From Rhizobacter sp. AJA081-3 (GTDB lineage Bacteria > Pseudomonadota > Gammaproteobacteria > Burkholderiales > Burkholderiaceae_C), in NCBI RefSeq assembly GCF_017795745.1, contig NZ_CP059067.1, forward strand, positions 4,154,001 through 4,218,000: DNA of 64,000 nt. The letters are read 5' to 3'. Of the stretch, positions 43,386-54,313 are shown piece after piece (position 1 is the first letter of the stretch; every line of letters starts with the position of its first letter). A model generated the notes under the pieces. The model saw only the letters and a program-made list of their open reading frames with translations, was not told where the DNA came from and made no database searches. Both the position numbers and the translations under genes were made by a program.

Positions 43386-44543
43386 ATGCAGAGGATTTCA
43401 TCTGCGGTCCGGTTTCGGCGCAGGCTGGCCACCACGGTCGCCACGCTGGCGATGGCTGGTACCGCGTTCGCCGCCGATCCCGGCCTGAGCAACACCGAGA
43501 TCGTCATCGGCAACACCCTCACCCTGCAGGGTGGCAAGAACGCCTACGGCACGGCGGCGCACACCGGGATGAAGCTCTACTTCGACGCGTTGAACGCGGC
43601 GGGAGGCGTGAACGGCCGCAAGATCGTGCTGCGCACCCTGGACGACGACAACAAGACGGCGACGGCCGAATCGAACGCGCGCAAGCTCGTGCAGGAGGGC
43701 GCCTTCATCCTGTTCGGCCCGATCGAGGGCGGCCCGTCCGCGGCAGTGGCCAAGGTGGCGTCGGAGCTGAAGGTGCCGCTGTTCGGGCCGATGGCCGGGC
43801 CGCCGGGCCTGCGCAGGCCGCTGCAGCCGATGGTGTTCCCGGTGCGGGCGGAGCACCGCGACGAGTTCCGCGCCCTGATGGGCTGGGGCAAGAGCACCGG
43901 GCTGAAGACCGTGGCGTTCTTCCACGCCGATTCCGACGGCGGGCGCACCCACGCGCAGAACGTACGGCTGCTCGCCACCGAACTGGGCATGGAACTGGTG
44001 CTGCCGCTGCCGGCGAAATCCGAACTCGGCGACAGCGACTACGAGGCGATGGTGCGTGCCCTGCTGGACAAGAAGCCCGACATGGTCTTCAACCACGGCT
44101 CGCCCGGGCCGTACGAGAAGCTGATCTCCAGGGCCAAGGCAGCAGGTTCGAAGGCGAGCTTCATGGGCGTGAACTCGGGCTCCTCGCAGATCGTGAAGAA
44201 CCTCGGCCCGCTCAGCCAGGGCATGGTGTTCGCGCAGGTGGTGCCCAGCCCCTGGGAGCGCAAGCGCGAGATCGCCCGTGAGTACCAGGACGCGATGCGC
44301 CTGGCCAAGCTCGAAGGCGACTTCAGCTACGGCGGCCTGGAGGGCTACATGACCGCCAAGGCGCTGGCCCTGGCGCTCAAGGCGGCCGGGCGCGAGCTCA
44401 GCCGAGCCGGCCTCGTGCGCACGCTGGAGAGCACGAGCTTCGACCTGGGCGGCGTGAAGGTGCGCCATGCCCCCACCGAGCATGAAGGCTCCCGCTTCGT
44501 CGACCTGTCGATGGTCGCCCGCGACGGCCGCATCATCCACTGA
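43386..44543 (+). CDS. Liv-like solute-binding protein 3, divergent paralogue
   Basis: The 385-residue binding protein has a Sec signal (LATTVATLAMAGTAFAA) and an N-lobe LSNTEIVIGNTLTLQGGKNAYG. It is clearly in the same family but much less similar to the preceding two. The ATG follows GGGGGAG. A 141-bp gap with a weak hairpin (CGTGCC/GGCACG, 43269-43286) and a run of eight C separates it from gene 2, so it may be transcribed separately. The C-terminus SRFVDLSMVARDGRI mirrors the ends of the other two. Confidence 0.92.
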   Translation: MQRISSAVRFRRRLATTVATLAMAGTAFAADPGLSNTEIVIGNTLTLQGGKNAYGTAAHTGMKLYFDALNAAGGVNGRKIVLRTLDDDNKTATAESNARKLVQEGAFILFGPIEGGPSAAVAKVASELKVPLFGPMAGPPGLRRPLQPMVFPVRAEHRDEFRALMGWGKSTGLKTVAFFHADSDGGRTHAQNVRLLATELGMELVLPLPAKSELGDSDYEAMVRALLDKKPDMVFNHGSPGPYEKLISRAKAAGSKASFMGVNSGSSQIVKNLGPLSQGMVFAQVVPSPWERKREIAREYQDAMRLAKLEGDFSYGGLEGYMTAKALALALKAAGRELSRAGLVRTLESTSFDLGGVKVRHAPTEHEGSRFVDLSMVARDGRIIH

Positions 44544-44609
44544 CCGCGCCGCCGCAAGGGCTGCGGGCCCGGCGGTAAGATGGCCGCCGCCCTAGCGCCG
44601 GAGCGCCTG

Positions 44610-45803
44610 ATGAAGCTGATCGAATCCATCCTCGCCGACGCGGCGAGCATCGCGGCCGTCCGCCGCGACATCCATGCCCACCCCGAGCTTTGCTTCGAGG
44701 AGGTGCGCACGTCGGACGTGATCGCGAAGCAGCTCACCGACTGGGGCATCCCCATCCACCGCGGGCTGGGCAAGACGGGCGTGGTGGCGATCCTGAAGAA
44801 CGGCACGAGCGACCGTGCCGTCGGCCTGCGCGCCGACATCGACGCGCTGCCGATGACCGAGCACAACAGCTTCGCGCACGCCAGCCGGCACCCCGGCAAG
44901 ATGCACGCCTGCGGCCACGACGGCCACACCGCGATGCTGCTCGGCGCGGCCAAGCACCTGGCGAAGCACCGCCACTACGACGGCACCGTCTACCTGATCT
45001 TCCAGCCCGCCGAAGAAGGCGGCGGCGGTGCGCGCGAGATGATCCGCGACGGGCTGTTCGAGAAGTTCCCGATGGAGGCGGTGTTCGGCGCGCACAACTG
45101 GCCGGGCATGGCGGCCGGGCAGTTCGCGCTCAAGCCCGGGCCCTGCTTCGCGTCGAGCAACGAGTTCAGGATCACCATCCGCGGCAAGGGCGCGCACGCG
45201 GCGATGCCGCACAACGGCATCGACCCGGTGCCGGTGGCCTGCCAGATGGTGCAGGCCTTCCAGACCATCATCACGCGCAACAAGCGGCCCATCGACGCCG
45301 GCGTGATCTCGGTGACCATGATCCACACCGGCGAGGCCACCAACGTGGTGCCCGACAGCTGCGAGATCCAGGGCACGGTGCGCACCTTCACGCTCGAGGT
45401 GCTCGACCTGATCGAGAGCCGCATGAAGGAGGTCGCCGAGCACACCTGCGCGGCCTTCGGCACCGGGTGCGAGTTCGAGTTCGTGCGCAACTACCCGCCG
45501 ACCATCAACCACCCGGCCGAGTCCGAGTTCGCCCGCCGCGTGCTCGGCGAGATGGTCGGAGCCGACAACGTGCTCGAGTTCGAGCCGACCATGGGCGCCG
45601 AGGACTTCAGCTACTACCTGCTCGACAAGCCCGGCTGCTATTTCCTGATCGGCAACGGCGACGGCAGCCACCGCGAAGGCGGGCACGGCCTGGGGCCCTG
45701 CATGCTGCACAACCCCAGCTACGACTTCAACGACGAGCTGATCCCGCTGGGCGCGACGATGTGGGTGCGCCTGGCCGAAGCCTGGCTGGCGCAGCCCCGC
45801 TGA
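44610..45803 (+). CDS. M20-family amidohydrolase (hippurate hydrolase-like)
   Basis: The 397-residue metallohydrolase has metal ligands in MHACGHDGHTAML (His103, Asp104, His106), Asp78 in RADIDALPM, the Glu135-Glu136 pair in FQPAEEGGGG and a final His near HNPSYDF. The dimerisation lid contains GKGAHAAMPHNGIDP. The family removes N-acyl groups from amino acids (hippurate, N-acetyl or indole-acyl conjugates). Its position after three amino-acid-type binding proteins suggests use of imported acyl-amino acids. Confidence 0.93.
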   Translation: MKLIESILADAASIAAVRRDIHAHPELCFEEVRTSDVIAKQLTDWGIPIHRGLGKTGVVAILKNGTSDRAVGLRADIDALPMTEHNSFAHASRHPGKMHACGHDGHTAMLLGAAKHLAKHRHYDGTVYLIFQPAEEGGGGAREMIRDGLFEKFPMEAVFGAHNWPGMAAGQFALKPGPCFASSNEFRITIRGKGAHAAMPHNGIDPVPVACQMVQAFQTIITRNKRPIDAGVISVTMIHTGEATNVVPDSCEIQGTVRTFTLEVLDLIESRMKEVAEHTCAAFGTGCEFEFVRNYPPTINHPAESEFARRVLGEMVGADNVLEFEPTMGAEDFSYYLLDKPGCYFLIGNGDGSHREGGHGLGPCMLHNPSYDFNDELIPLGATMWVRLAEAWLAQPR

Positions 45804-45805
45804 GC

Positions 45806-46885
45806 ATGGACGCATCGGCGCACTTTGCGCCCAGCTACCTACAGGCGCGGCGGATGTTCCTCGCCGCGGCCGACGCGGCCGGCCTGGACGTGGAGAGCCA
45901 CCCGCACCCGATGCTCGGCCGCGACGGCGAGATGCTGGCGATGGACGTGGTGCGCGAAGGCGCACGCGACGCGAAGTCGCTGCTCATCGTCAGCAGCGCG
46001 TGCCACGGCATCGAGGGCTACTGCGGCTCGGGCGTTCAGCATGCGTTGCTCTGCGATGCCGCCTGGCACCAGCTGCTGCGCGAGCGCCAGGTCGCCGTGC
46101 TCTACGTGCATGCGCTGAATCCCTACGGCTTCTCGTGGTGGCGGCGCACGACGCACGAGAACGTCGACCTGAACCGCAACTTCCACGACTTCAGCCAGCC
46201 GCTGCCGGCCAACCCGGCCTACGACGAGATCGCGACGCTGCTGGTGCCGCCGAGCTGGCCGCCCTCGGCCGAGGTGAATGCCGCGATGCAGCGCTACGTG
46301 GCCACCCATGGCCTGCAGGCGCTGCAGCAGGCCGTGACGAGCGGTCAGCACGCCCATCCGCAGGGCCTCTTCTACGGCGGCCACAACCCGACCTGGAGCC
46401 AGGTCACGCTGCGCCATGTGCTGCAGGACCATGGCAGCCGCTGCGAGCGCCTGGCCTGGATCGACCTGCACACCGGCCTGGGGCCCAGCGGCGTGGGTGA
46501 GCGCATATTCGCCTGCCGCGATGACGCCGCCGCGCTGGCTCGCGCCCGAGCCTGGTGGGGCAGCGGCGTCACCTCGATCTACGACGGCAGTTCGGCCTCG
46601 GCGCGCCTGACGGGGATGATGTGGATGTCCGTCTACGAGGAATGCCCGCAGGCCGAGTACACCGGCATCGCCATGGAGTACGGCACCGTGCCGATCATCG
46701 AGGTCGTCGAGGCGCTGCGTGCCGACCAGTGGCTGGAAAACCACCCCGAAGCCGACGAAGCACAGGCACGCGCCATCAAGAAGCGCATGCGCGAGGCCTT
46801 CTACACCGACACCGAGGCCTGGAAGCAGGCCGTGCTCGCGCAGGCTTTCGACGCGGCGCGGCAGGCGGTGGCGGGCCTGGGCTGA
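45806..46885 (+). CDS. DUF2817 protein, M14-type zinc carboxypeptidase-like
   Basis: The 359-residue cytosolic protein has the DUF2817 signatures SACHGIEGYCGSG (candidate zinc His and Glu), NVDLNRNF, IDLHTGLGP (candidate third ligand His) and MEYGTVP (candidate catalytic Glu). The fold is related to zinc carboxypeptidases and succinylglutamate desuccinylases. It starts two bases after the M20 gene, so the two are co-transcribed and probably act in one pathway of amide-bond cleavage. Confidence 0.87.
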   Translation: MDASAHFAPSYLQARRMFLAAADAAGLDVESHPHPMLGRDGEMLAMDVVREGARDAKSLLIVSSACHGIEGYCGSGVQHALLCDAAWHQLLRERQVAVLYVHALNPYGFSWWRRTTHENVDLNRNFHDFSQPLPANPAYDEIATLLVPPSWPPSAEVNAAMQRYVATHGLQALQQAVTSGQHAHPQGLFYGGHNPTWSQVTLRHVLQDHGSRCERLAWIDLHTGLGPSGVGERIFACRDDAAALARARAWWGSGVTSIYDGSSASARLTGMMWMSVYEECPQAEYTGIAMEYGTVPIIEVVEALRADQWLENHPEADEAQARAIKKRMREAFYTDTEAWKQAVLAQAFDAARQAVAGLG

Positions 46886-46894
46886 GCCGCCCGC

Positions 46895-47509
46895 TCAGAG
46901 CAGGCCCTCGGCGCGCAGCGCCGCAGCACACTGCCCCGGGTCGATGAACTGCAGCGCACGCCAGCCCGCGGCGCGAGCCGCAGCCACGTTGTGCGCCACA
47001 TCGTCGATGAAGATCGTGTGCGCCGGGTCGAGCCTGAAACGGCGCTCGCAGTGCGCGAAGATCTCCGGCTCCGGCTTGCACAGCCCGGCGCGCGCCGAGA
47101 ACACGCCGTCGCGGAACAGGCCGAGGAAGTCATGCGTCGCCTCCAGGTGCAATGCGTAGGGCTCGGGCATGTTGGACAGGAAGTACAGCGGCCGGCCCGC
47201 TGCGTGCAACTCGCGCAGCAGCGCCACTGTGCCGGCGATCGGCGTGAGCTCGTCGGGCACGCCGTCGATGACGCGGCGCACCTCGTCCACCGGCAGCCCG
47301 GTGCGCCTTGCGATGCGCTCGGCCAGCGGGCCGGGCTCGACAGTGCCGCGGTCGAAGTCGCCCCAGTCGCCGCTGTAGCCCTGGAAGATGTCATCGACCA
47401 GGCGCAGCGCCGCGGCCTCGTCGGGTGTGCGGTGCGGCAGCAGGCGCGAGAGCAGCTCGGGCGGCTGCCAGTGGAACAGCACGCCCGCGAAGTCGAAGAC
47501 GACGTTCAC
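46895..47509 (-). CDS. HAD-family phosphatase, YihX-like
   Basis: The 204-residue protein is a HAD hydrolase. Motif I reads VVFDFAGVLF, motif II FLSNMPEP, the Lys region CKPEPEIF and motif IV FIDDVAHN. The second Asp of motif I is Ala. YihX-type sugar phosphatases likewise lack it (DxG), so this may be a substrate-class mark. Translation starts at a GTG overlapping the pgi stop (GTGA). Beside pgi, a hexose-phosphate substrate is plausible but unproven. Confidence 0.9.
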   Translation of the reverse strand: MNVVFDFAGVLFHWQPPELLSRLLPHRTPDEAAALRLVDDIFQGYSGDWGDFDRGTVEPGPLAERIARRTGLPVDEVRRVIDGVPDELTPIAGTVALLRELHAAGRPLYFLSNMPEPYALHLEATHDFLGLFRDGVFSARAGLCKPEPEIFAHCERRFRLDPAHTIFIDDVAHNVAAARAAGWRALQFIDPGQCAAALRAEGLL

Positions 47510-49101
47510 GCGAGCAGGCGCTTCATCAACCCCGCCGTGGAACCATCGAGCCCGGCCGAGTCGCCCGAAGCCAGCCGCGGCAGCAGCTCGCTGCACAGCG
47601 CCTTGCCGAGCTCCACGCCCCACTGGTCGAAGCTGTTGATGCCCCACAGCGCGCCGCTGGTGAACACGCGGTGCTCGTACATCGCGATCAGCGCGCCCAG
47701 CGAGCGCGGCGTGAGCTGCTCCAGCATCAGCGTGGTGCTCGGCCGATTGCCGGGGAAGGTGCGGTGCTTGGCGACCGTCAGCGCATCGAGCGCCTTCGAG
47801 GCGGTGGGCGCCTTCTCGCCCAGCGCCTGCGCGGTGCTCTTGCCCAGCATCAGCGCCTGCGCCTGCGCCAGGCCGTTCGCCAGCAGCTTGGTGTGCAGGT
47901 CGGCCAGCGCGTGTGTCGGCTTCTTCACCAGGATGAACTCCACCGGGATCACGTCGGTGCCCTGGTGCAGCATCTGGAAGTAGGCGTGCTGGCCGTTGGT
48001 GCCCGGCTCGCCCCACACCACCGGGCTGGTGCCGAAGGGCAGCGGCTCGCCGTACAGGTCGACGCGCTTGCCGTTGCTTTCCATCTCCAGCTGCTGCAGG
48101 TAGGCCGGCAGGCGCTTCAGGCCCTGGTGGTAGGGCGCCACGCTGCGGCTCGTGAAGCCGTGGAAGTTGCGGTACCAGACGTCGAGCAGACCGAGCAGCA
48201 CCGGCAGGTTCTTCGCCAGCGGCGTGTCGGCGAAGTGCCGGTCCATCGCATGCGCGCCGGCCAGCAACGAACGGAAGTGCTCGGCGCCGATGGCCAGCGC
48301 GATCGGCAGGCCGATGGCGCTCCACAGCGAGTAGCGCCCGCCCACCCAGTCCCAAAAGCCGAAGGTGGTGGTGATGCCGAACTCGGCGGCCGCCTTCACG
48401 TTGGTGGTGGTGGCGACGAAGTGCTTCGCCGTGTCGGTGCCGCCGTTCGCCGTGAACCAGGCCTTGGCCGCCATCGCGTTGGCCATCGTCTCCTGCGTCG
48501 TGAAGGTCTTGCTGGCGATGATGAACAGCGTCTCGGCCGGCTTCAGGCGGCGCAGCACCGGCGTGATGTCGTGGCCGTCGACGTTGGCGACGAAGTGGAA
48601 CTGGATGCCCGGGTGCACGAAGGCGTCGAGCGCGGGCACCACCATCTGCGGCCCGAGGTCGCTGCCGCCGATGCCGATGTTGACGACGTGCCTGATGCCG
48701 CTCGCGGCCGTGTCGCGCACCGTCTCGGCATAGGCGAGCATGGCGTCGAGCACGCCGTGCACCTCGGCGCTGTGGGCGCCCTGCCCCTTCGGCGCGCGCA
48801 GCGCGGTGTGCAGCACGGCGCGGCCCTCGGTGGTGTTGATCGGCTCGCCGGCGAGCATCGCGTGGCGCCTTGCCTCGAGTTGGCACTCGCGCGCCAGGTC
48901 GAGCAGGAACTTCAGCGTGGCGGTGTCGACGAGGTTCTTCGACAGGTCGGCGAAGACCTCCGGCGCCTCGAACGACAGCGCCGCGAAGCGCCCGGCGTCG
49001 CGAGCGAAAGCCTCGCGCAGATCGAGGTCGCGGCCGTGCGCCTCGTAGTGGCCGGCCAGCGCGGCCCAGGCCTCGGTGCGGTCGCAGCGGGGGGCATTCA
49101 T
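47506..49101 (-). CDS. pgi: glucose-6-phosphate isomerase
   Basis: Pgi interconverts glucose-6-P and fructose-6-P. The 531-residue enzyme contains NTTEGRAVLHTALRAP, GIGGSDLGPQM, ASKTFTTQETMAN, the active-site GEPGTNGQHAYFQMLHQGTD and GRSLGALIAMYEH-like PRSLGALIAMYEH. All are intact. Its ATG shares one base with the tal stop (TGATG), giving the order tal-pgi-HAD. Confidence 0.97.
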   Translation of the reverse strand: MNAPRCDRTEAWAALAGHYEAHGRDLDLREAFARDAGRFAALSFEAPEVFADLSKNLVDTATLKFLLDLARECQLEARRHAMLAGEPINTTEGRAVLHTALRAPKGQGAHSAEVHGVLDAMLAYAETVRDTAASGIRHVVNIGIGGSDLGPQMVVPALDAFVHPGIQFHFVANVDGHDITPVLRRLKPAETLFIIASKTFTTQETMANAMAAKAWFTANGGTDTAKHFVATTTNVKAAAEFGITTTFGFWDWVGGRYSLWSAIGLPIALAIGAEHFRSLLAGAHAMDRHFADTPLAKNLPVLLGLLDVWYRNFHGFTSRSVAPYHQGLKRLPAYLQQLEMESNGKRVDLYGEPLPFGTSPVVWGEPGTNGQHAYFQMLHQGTDVIPVEFILVKKPTHALADLHTKLLANGLAQAQALMLGKSTAQALGEKAPTASKALDALTVAKHRTFPGNRPSTTLMLEQLTPRSLGALIAMYEHRVFTSGALWGINSFDQWGVELGKALCSELLPRLASGDSAGLDGSTAGLMKRLLA

Positions 49102-50048
49102 CACAGGGCTCCGATCATCTTGTCGAGCTTGGCGGCGTCGGCAGCGAAGGCGCGGATGCCCTCGGCCAGCTTGTCGGTGGCCATCGCATCCTCGTTGAGC
49201 GCCCAGCGGAACGTGGCCTCGTTGAAGCTCAGCGCATGCACCGCAGCGTGGGTGCACACCGCCGGGTCGAGCGCGCGCACCACCGGGGCGCTGGCCGATT
49301 GCAGCTGGGCGAGCAGCTCGGGGCTGATGGTCAGCAGGTCGCAGCCGGCCAGCGCGAGGATCTGCCCGGTGTTGCGGAAACTCGCGCCCATCACCTCGGT
49401 GTCGATGCCGAAGCGCTTGTAGTAGGTGTAGATCTGCGCCACCGACTTCACGCCGGGATCGTTGGCGCCGCTGCTCGCAGCTTCGTCCCAGGCAGCACCG
49501 GCGGCCTTCTTGTGCCAGTCGTAGATGCGCCCGACGAAGGGCGAGATCAGCCGCACGCCGGCGTCGCCGCAGGCCACCGCCTGGCAGAACGCGAACAGCA
49601 GCGTCAGGTTGCACTGGATGCCCTGGTGCTGCAGGATGCGCGCGGCCTGAATGCCCTCCCAGGTCGATGCCACCTTGATCAGCACGCGTTCGCGCTCGAT
49701 CCCCGAATCCTCGTACAGCGCCATGATGCGACGCGCCCGCGCCACGGTGGCGGCGGTGTCGAAGCTCAGCCGCGCATCGACCTCGGTGGACACGCGCCCC
49801 GGCACCACCTTGAGGATCTCGCGGCCGAAGCGCACCAGCACGTGGTCGACGATCTCGTCCAGCGGCTGGCCCTTGTGGGCAGCCACTGTCTCGGCCAGCA
49901 GCGGCGCGTACTCGGGCTGCTGCACCGCCTTGAGGATCAGCGAGGGGTTGGTGGTGGCGTCGCGCGGCGCGAAGGCAGCAAGCTGCTTGAAGTTGCCGGT
50001 GTCGGCGACGACGGTGGTGTACTGCTTGAGCTGGTCGAGCTGGTTCAT
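49101..50048 (-). CDS. tal: transaldolase
   Basis: Tal links the pentose phosphate pathway to glycolysis. The 315-residue TalB-type enzyme has the Schiff-base lysine in [49 protein letters not shown] and [17 protein letters not shown] are conserved. It is the first gene of tal-pgi-HAD, about 80 bases downstream of the AraC regulator gene on the same strand. Confidence 0.97.
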   Translation of the reverse strand: MNQLDQLKQYTTVVADTGNFKQLAAFAPRDATTNPSLILKAVQQPEYAPLLAETVAAHKGQPLDEIVDHVLVRFGREILKVVPGRVSTEVDARLSFDTAATVARARRIMALYEDSGIERERVLIKVASTWEGIQAARILQHQGIQCNLTLLFAFCQAVACGDAGVRLISPFVGRIYDWHKKAAGAAWDEAASSGANDPGVKSVAQIYTYYKRFGIDTEVMGASFRNTGQILALAGCDLLTISPELLAQLQSASAPVVRALDPAVCTHAAVHALSFNEATFRWALNEDAMATDKLAEGIRAFAADAAKLDKMIGAL

Positions 50049-50131
50049 GGGGCACACGGTGGGAGCGTCGGGATCACGCCCTCCATTAGAACCCGGGCGG
50101 CGACACATGCCGCCACCGTTCGGCCGGCTTG

Positions 50132-51058
50132 TTATCCGTTGGTAACCTGCCCGAAGCGGGCCTCGGACTGGCGGCGGAATTCCTTCGGTGTCATGCCCTT
50201 GATCTGCAGGAAGCGCCGGTTGAAGTTGGCCACGTTGTTGAAGCCGACGTCGTAGCAGACGTTGGTGATGTAGCGGTCGGTCTCCATCAACAGCTGGCAG
50301 GCCTTGTTGATGCGCAGCCGGTTGACGAAGTCGGTGTAGCTGTTGCCCGTCGCGCGGCGGAAGTAGCGCGAGAAGCTGCTCTCCGTCATGTCCAGCCGCG
50401 CGCACAGGTCGGCCATCGAGAAGTTCTCGCTGTAGTGCTCGGTGAGGAAGTCGACGATGCCGCTGATGCGCGCCAGCGCCGCGTCGTCGTCGAAGCTCTG
50501 CAGCTGCACGGTGGACAGCAGCCGGTAGTCGTTGCTGCCGGCCAGCTCGCCGAGCAACTCGGTGAACTCCGCGAAACGCTGCAGCCCGTGCAGCTGCTTG
50601 ATGCGCGTGATGCGCTCGCGCATCCGCTCCGACAGGCCGAAGAACTCGATGCCGTAGCGCGCCCGCTCGAGCAGCGGAAGCGCCTCGGCCAGCTCCGGGA
50701 TCTGCGCGGCGGCCTGGCGCAGCGGCGCATCGGCGAACTGCAGCACCATGTCGCGCAGCGCCACGCCGCCCTCGGGCACCTCGGTGGAGATCCAGTTGTG
50801 CGGCAGTCGCGGGCCGGTCAACACCAGATGGCCGGGTTCGAACTGGCCGATGTAGTCGCCCACGAACACCTTGCCGCGCGTGGCGACGATCAGGTGCAGC
50901 TCGTACTCCTCGTGGTAGTGCCAGCGCACCAGCGGATTCGGGAAACCATGCTCGAGGAAGCGCACGAAGCCGTAGGTGCCCGCCGGCTCGTAGCCCAGGC
51001 TGGGCGTGCGGCCGACATCGTGCTCCAGCTCCGGGCTGCGGACGCGTTGCAGGGCCAT
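50132..51058 (-). CDS. AraC-family regulator, MtlR-like
   Basis: The 308-residue protein has an N-terminal cupin-like sensing domain ([22 protein letters not shown], then PHNWIS) and two C-terminal HTH motifs ([41 protein letters not shown]). The layout and length match AraC activators of polyol operons such as Pseudomonas MtlR. It lies directly downstream of the polyol dehydrogenase and transport genes in the same direction, so it is the likely activator. Confidence 0.93.
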   Translation of the reverse strand: MALQRVRSPELEHDVGRTPSLGYEPAGTYGFVRFLEHGFPNPLVRWHYHEEYELHLIVATRGKVFVGDYIGQFEPGHLVLTGPRLPHNWISTEVPEGGVALRDMVLQFADAPLRQAAAQIPELAEALPLLERARYGIEFFGLSERMRERITRIKQLHGLQRFAEFTELLGELAGSNDYRLLSTVQLQSFDDDAALARISGIVDFLTEHYSENFSMADLCARLDMTESSFSRYFRRATGNSYTDFVNRLRINKACQLLMETDRYITNVCYDVGFNNVANFNRRFLQIKGMTPKEFRRQSEARFGQVTNG

Positions 51059-51093
51059 GGCGGGTCTCCGGAATCGTCGCGGTGTCGTCGTGA

Positions 51094-52491
51094 TCAAGGG
51101 CTGCGGCGCTGCACGAAATCGGCCACGCGCGCGCTTGCGGCGCGCAGCGCGTCGACCAGGCGCTCGTCGCCGGCCAGCGGTCCGAACAATACCCTGTCCG
51201 CGGCGAACGCGGCCACCGGGTCGGCCGCCTCGCAGATCGCATGCGCCTGCGCCGTGTCCATCGCCTGGTCCTGGTAGGCGTAGGGGATCTGCCCGCGATG
51301 CCAGCGCTGCAGGTAGGCGAGGAACAGTGCCGGCAGCATCGCCACGCTGGCGATCGGGGCGTTCACCGCCAGCCGCTCGCGGATCGTCGGCACGATGAAG
51401 CCCGGGATCTTGCTGTAGCCGTCCATGGCCACGCGCTGGTTGGTGTCGCGGATGGCCGGGTTGCCGAAGCGGTCGAGCACGATGTCGCGGTAGGCGGCCA
51501 GGTCGATCGGGCTCGGCTTCTCTGGCGAATGCAGGCAGGGGATCGTGTCGTCGGTGACGTAGTCGAACGCCAGCTGGCGGATCTCCGCGTCGTGCGTGCC
51601 CTCGTGGATGTACAGGAAGCCGGCCAGCGTGCCGGCCCACGCGATGCAGCTGTGCGTGGCGTTGAGCAGGCGGATCTTCGCCTCCTCGTAGGGGTCGACG
51701 GAGGCCACCATCTCCACGCCGACCTTCTCCCAGGCCGGGCGACCGGCGGCAAAACGGTCCTCGATGACCCACTGGATGAAGCTCTCGCCCATCAGTGCAG
51801 CCGGGTCGTCGACGCCGGTGGCAGCCTTGACGCGCTCGCGCACGTCGGGCGTGGGCCGCGGTGTGATGCGGTCGACCATCGCGTTCGGGCTGGTCGTGTT
51901 CGCTTCGATCCACGCGCGCAGCGCGGTGTCGCCGAGCAGGTCGACGAACTGCAGCAGGCCGCTGCGCGAACGATCGCCGTTGTGGCGCAGGTTGTCGCAG
52001 TTCAGCAGCGTCACCGGGCCGGCGCCGGCAGCGCTGCGCGCGCGCAGGATGGCGGTGAGCGCCGCGTAGATCGTGCTACCGGGACGGCCGGCCTTCGCCG
52101 CCTGCAGGTCGGCGGCGAGGTCGGCGAAGTTCAGGTCGAGCCGGTTCTTCGCGTCGAGGTAATAGCCTGCCTCGGTGACGGTGAATGAGATGATCTTCGT
52201 CGCCGGGTTCGCGCCCTCGGCGATCAGCCCGGCCAGGTCGGGCGTGTACGGAATCACCTTGCGGATCGAGGTGATGCGCTCGTAGCGGTGCTCGCCGGCC
52301 GGCGAGATGGTCTCGAGCGTGTAGGCGCCGCCTTGCGCCGCCAGGGCAGCCATCGTCTCGGCCATGTCGGGGCGGGTGTTGCCGCCGGCGAGCGTCCAGG
52401 ACGCATCGCCGGCCTGGATCAGCTCGTGCAGGTAGACGGCCTGGTGGGCACGGTGGAAGGAGCCCAGGCCCAGGTGCAGCATGGTGTTCAT
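51094..52491 (-). CDS. long-chain polyol dehydrogenase (D-arabinitol 4-/mannitol 2-dehydrogenase)
   Basis: The 465-residue enzyme is in the polyol-specific long-chain dehydrogenase family. It oxidises mannitol, arabinitol or sorbitol with NAD+. The Rossmann start is [13 protein letters not shown], and the catalytic K-x4-N-x2-H appears as Lys272, Asn277 and His280 (KIRLLNATH). D-arabinitol dehydrogenase (DalD) and mannitol dehydrogenase (MtlK) are both possible; sequence alone does not decide. It follows the SDR gene by nine bases in the transport operon. Confidence 0.92.
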   Translation of the reverse strand: MNTMLHLGLGSFHRAHQAVYLHELIQAGDASWTLAGGNTRPDMAETMAALAAQGGAYTLETISPAGEHRYERITSIRKVIPYTPDLAGLIAEGANPATKIISFTVTEAGYYLDAKNRLDLNFADLAADLQAAKAGRPGSTIYAALTAILRARSAAGAGPVTLLNCDNLRHNGDRSRSGLLQFVDLLGDTALRAWIEANTTSPNAMVDRITPRPTPDVRERVKAATGVDDPAALMGESFIQWVIEDRFAAGRPAWEKVGVEMVASVDPYEEAKIRLLNATHSCIAWAGTLAGFLYIHEGTHDAEIRQLAFDYVTDDTIPCLHSPEKPSPIDLAAYRDIVLDRFGNPAIRDTNQRVAMDGYSKIPGFIVPTIRERLAVNAPIASVAMLPALFLAYLQRWHRGQIPYAYQDQAMDTAQAHAICEAADPVAAFAADRVLFGPLAGDERLVDALRAASARVADFVQRRSP

Positions 52492-52500
52492 CGCGGTGGC

Positions 52501-53231
52501 CTACAGATCGAAATGGGTGGGCAGCATGACCACGTCGCGGATGGTCATGCCGCGCGGGCGGGTGAGCATGAAGATCACGACCTCGGCCACTTCGCTGGCC
52601 TCGATCAGGCTGCCGGACTCGCGGGCCTCCTTCAGCTTCTCGGGCGGCCAGTCGGCCAGCAGCGCCGTGATGACCGGGCCGGGCGAGATCGCGCCGACAC
52701 GGATGCCGTGCTTGAAGACCTGGCGCCGCACCGTCTGCACGAAGCAGTCGATCGCCCACTTGGAGGCGGCGTAGACCGGCTCCCAGGGCGTGGGGAAGTG
52801 CGCCGCCAGCGAGCTGGTGACGATGATGTCGCCTGATCCGCGGGCGATCATGTGCGGCAGCACGTCGTGCACGTTCTTCATCACGACGTTGACGTTCAGG
52901 TTCAGCATGCGGTCGATGGCATCCACGTCGGCATCGACGAGGTCGCCGCCGACGTACAGGCCCGCATTGGCGTGGAAGACGTCGAGCCGGCCGGCGAGTT
53001 CGAGCACCCTGGGCATCAGCGTCTTGCAGGCGGCCGCGTCGAGCAGGTCCAGCACCAGCGGCAGCGCGTTCTCGCCCAGGCGCTCGCGCAGGGCGGCCAG
53101 CCGCTGCGCGTCGCGATCGATCAGCACGACGCGCGCGCCGGCGGCGAGCATCGCCTCGGCGCTCGCCAGGCCGATGCCTGAGGCCGCGCCGGTGATGGCA
53201 GCGACCTGGCCTTGCAGCTGCGTGGCCACGT

Positions 53232-53235
<4 letters not shown>
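52501..53235 (-). CDS. short-chain dehydrogenase, sorbitol/ribitol type
   Basis: The 244-residue SDR has TGAASGIG (15-22), HANAG, Ser141/142 and Tyr155-x3-Lys159 (YAASK). In the Rhodobacter smo operon the equivalent position is held by SmoS, a sorbitol dehydrogenase. Overall sequence also resembles ribitol 2-dehydrogenase. The GTG start overlaps the ATPase stop (GTGA), so it is translated with the transporter. Confidence 0.92.
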
Positions 53236-54293
<1,058 letters not shown>

Positions 54294-54313
54294 GGTGGTG
54301 TCTCCCGGTGTGC

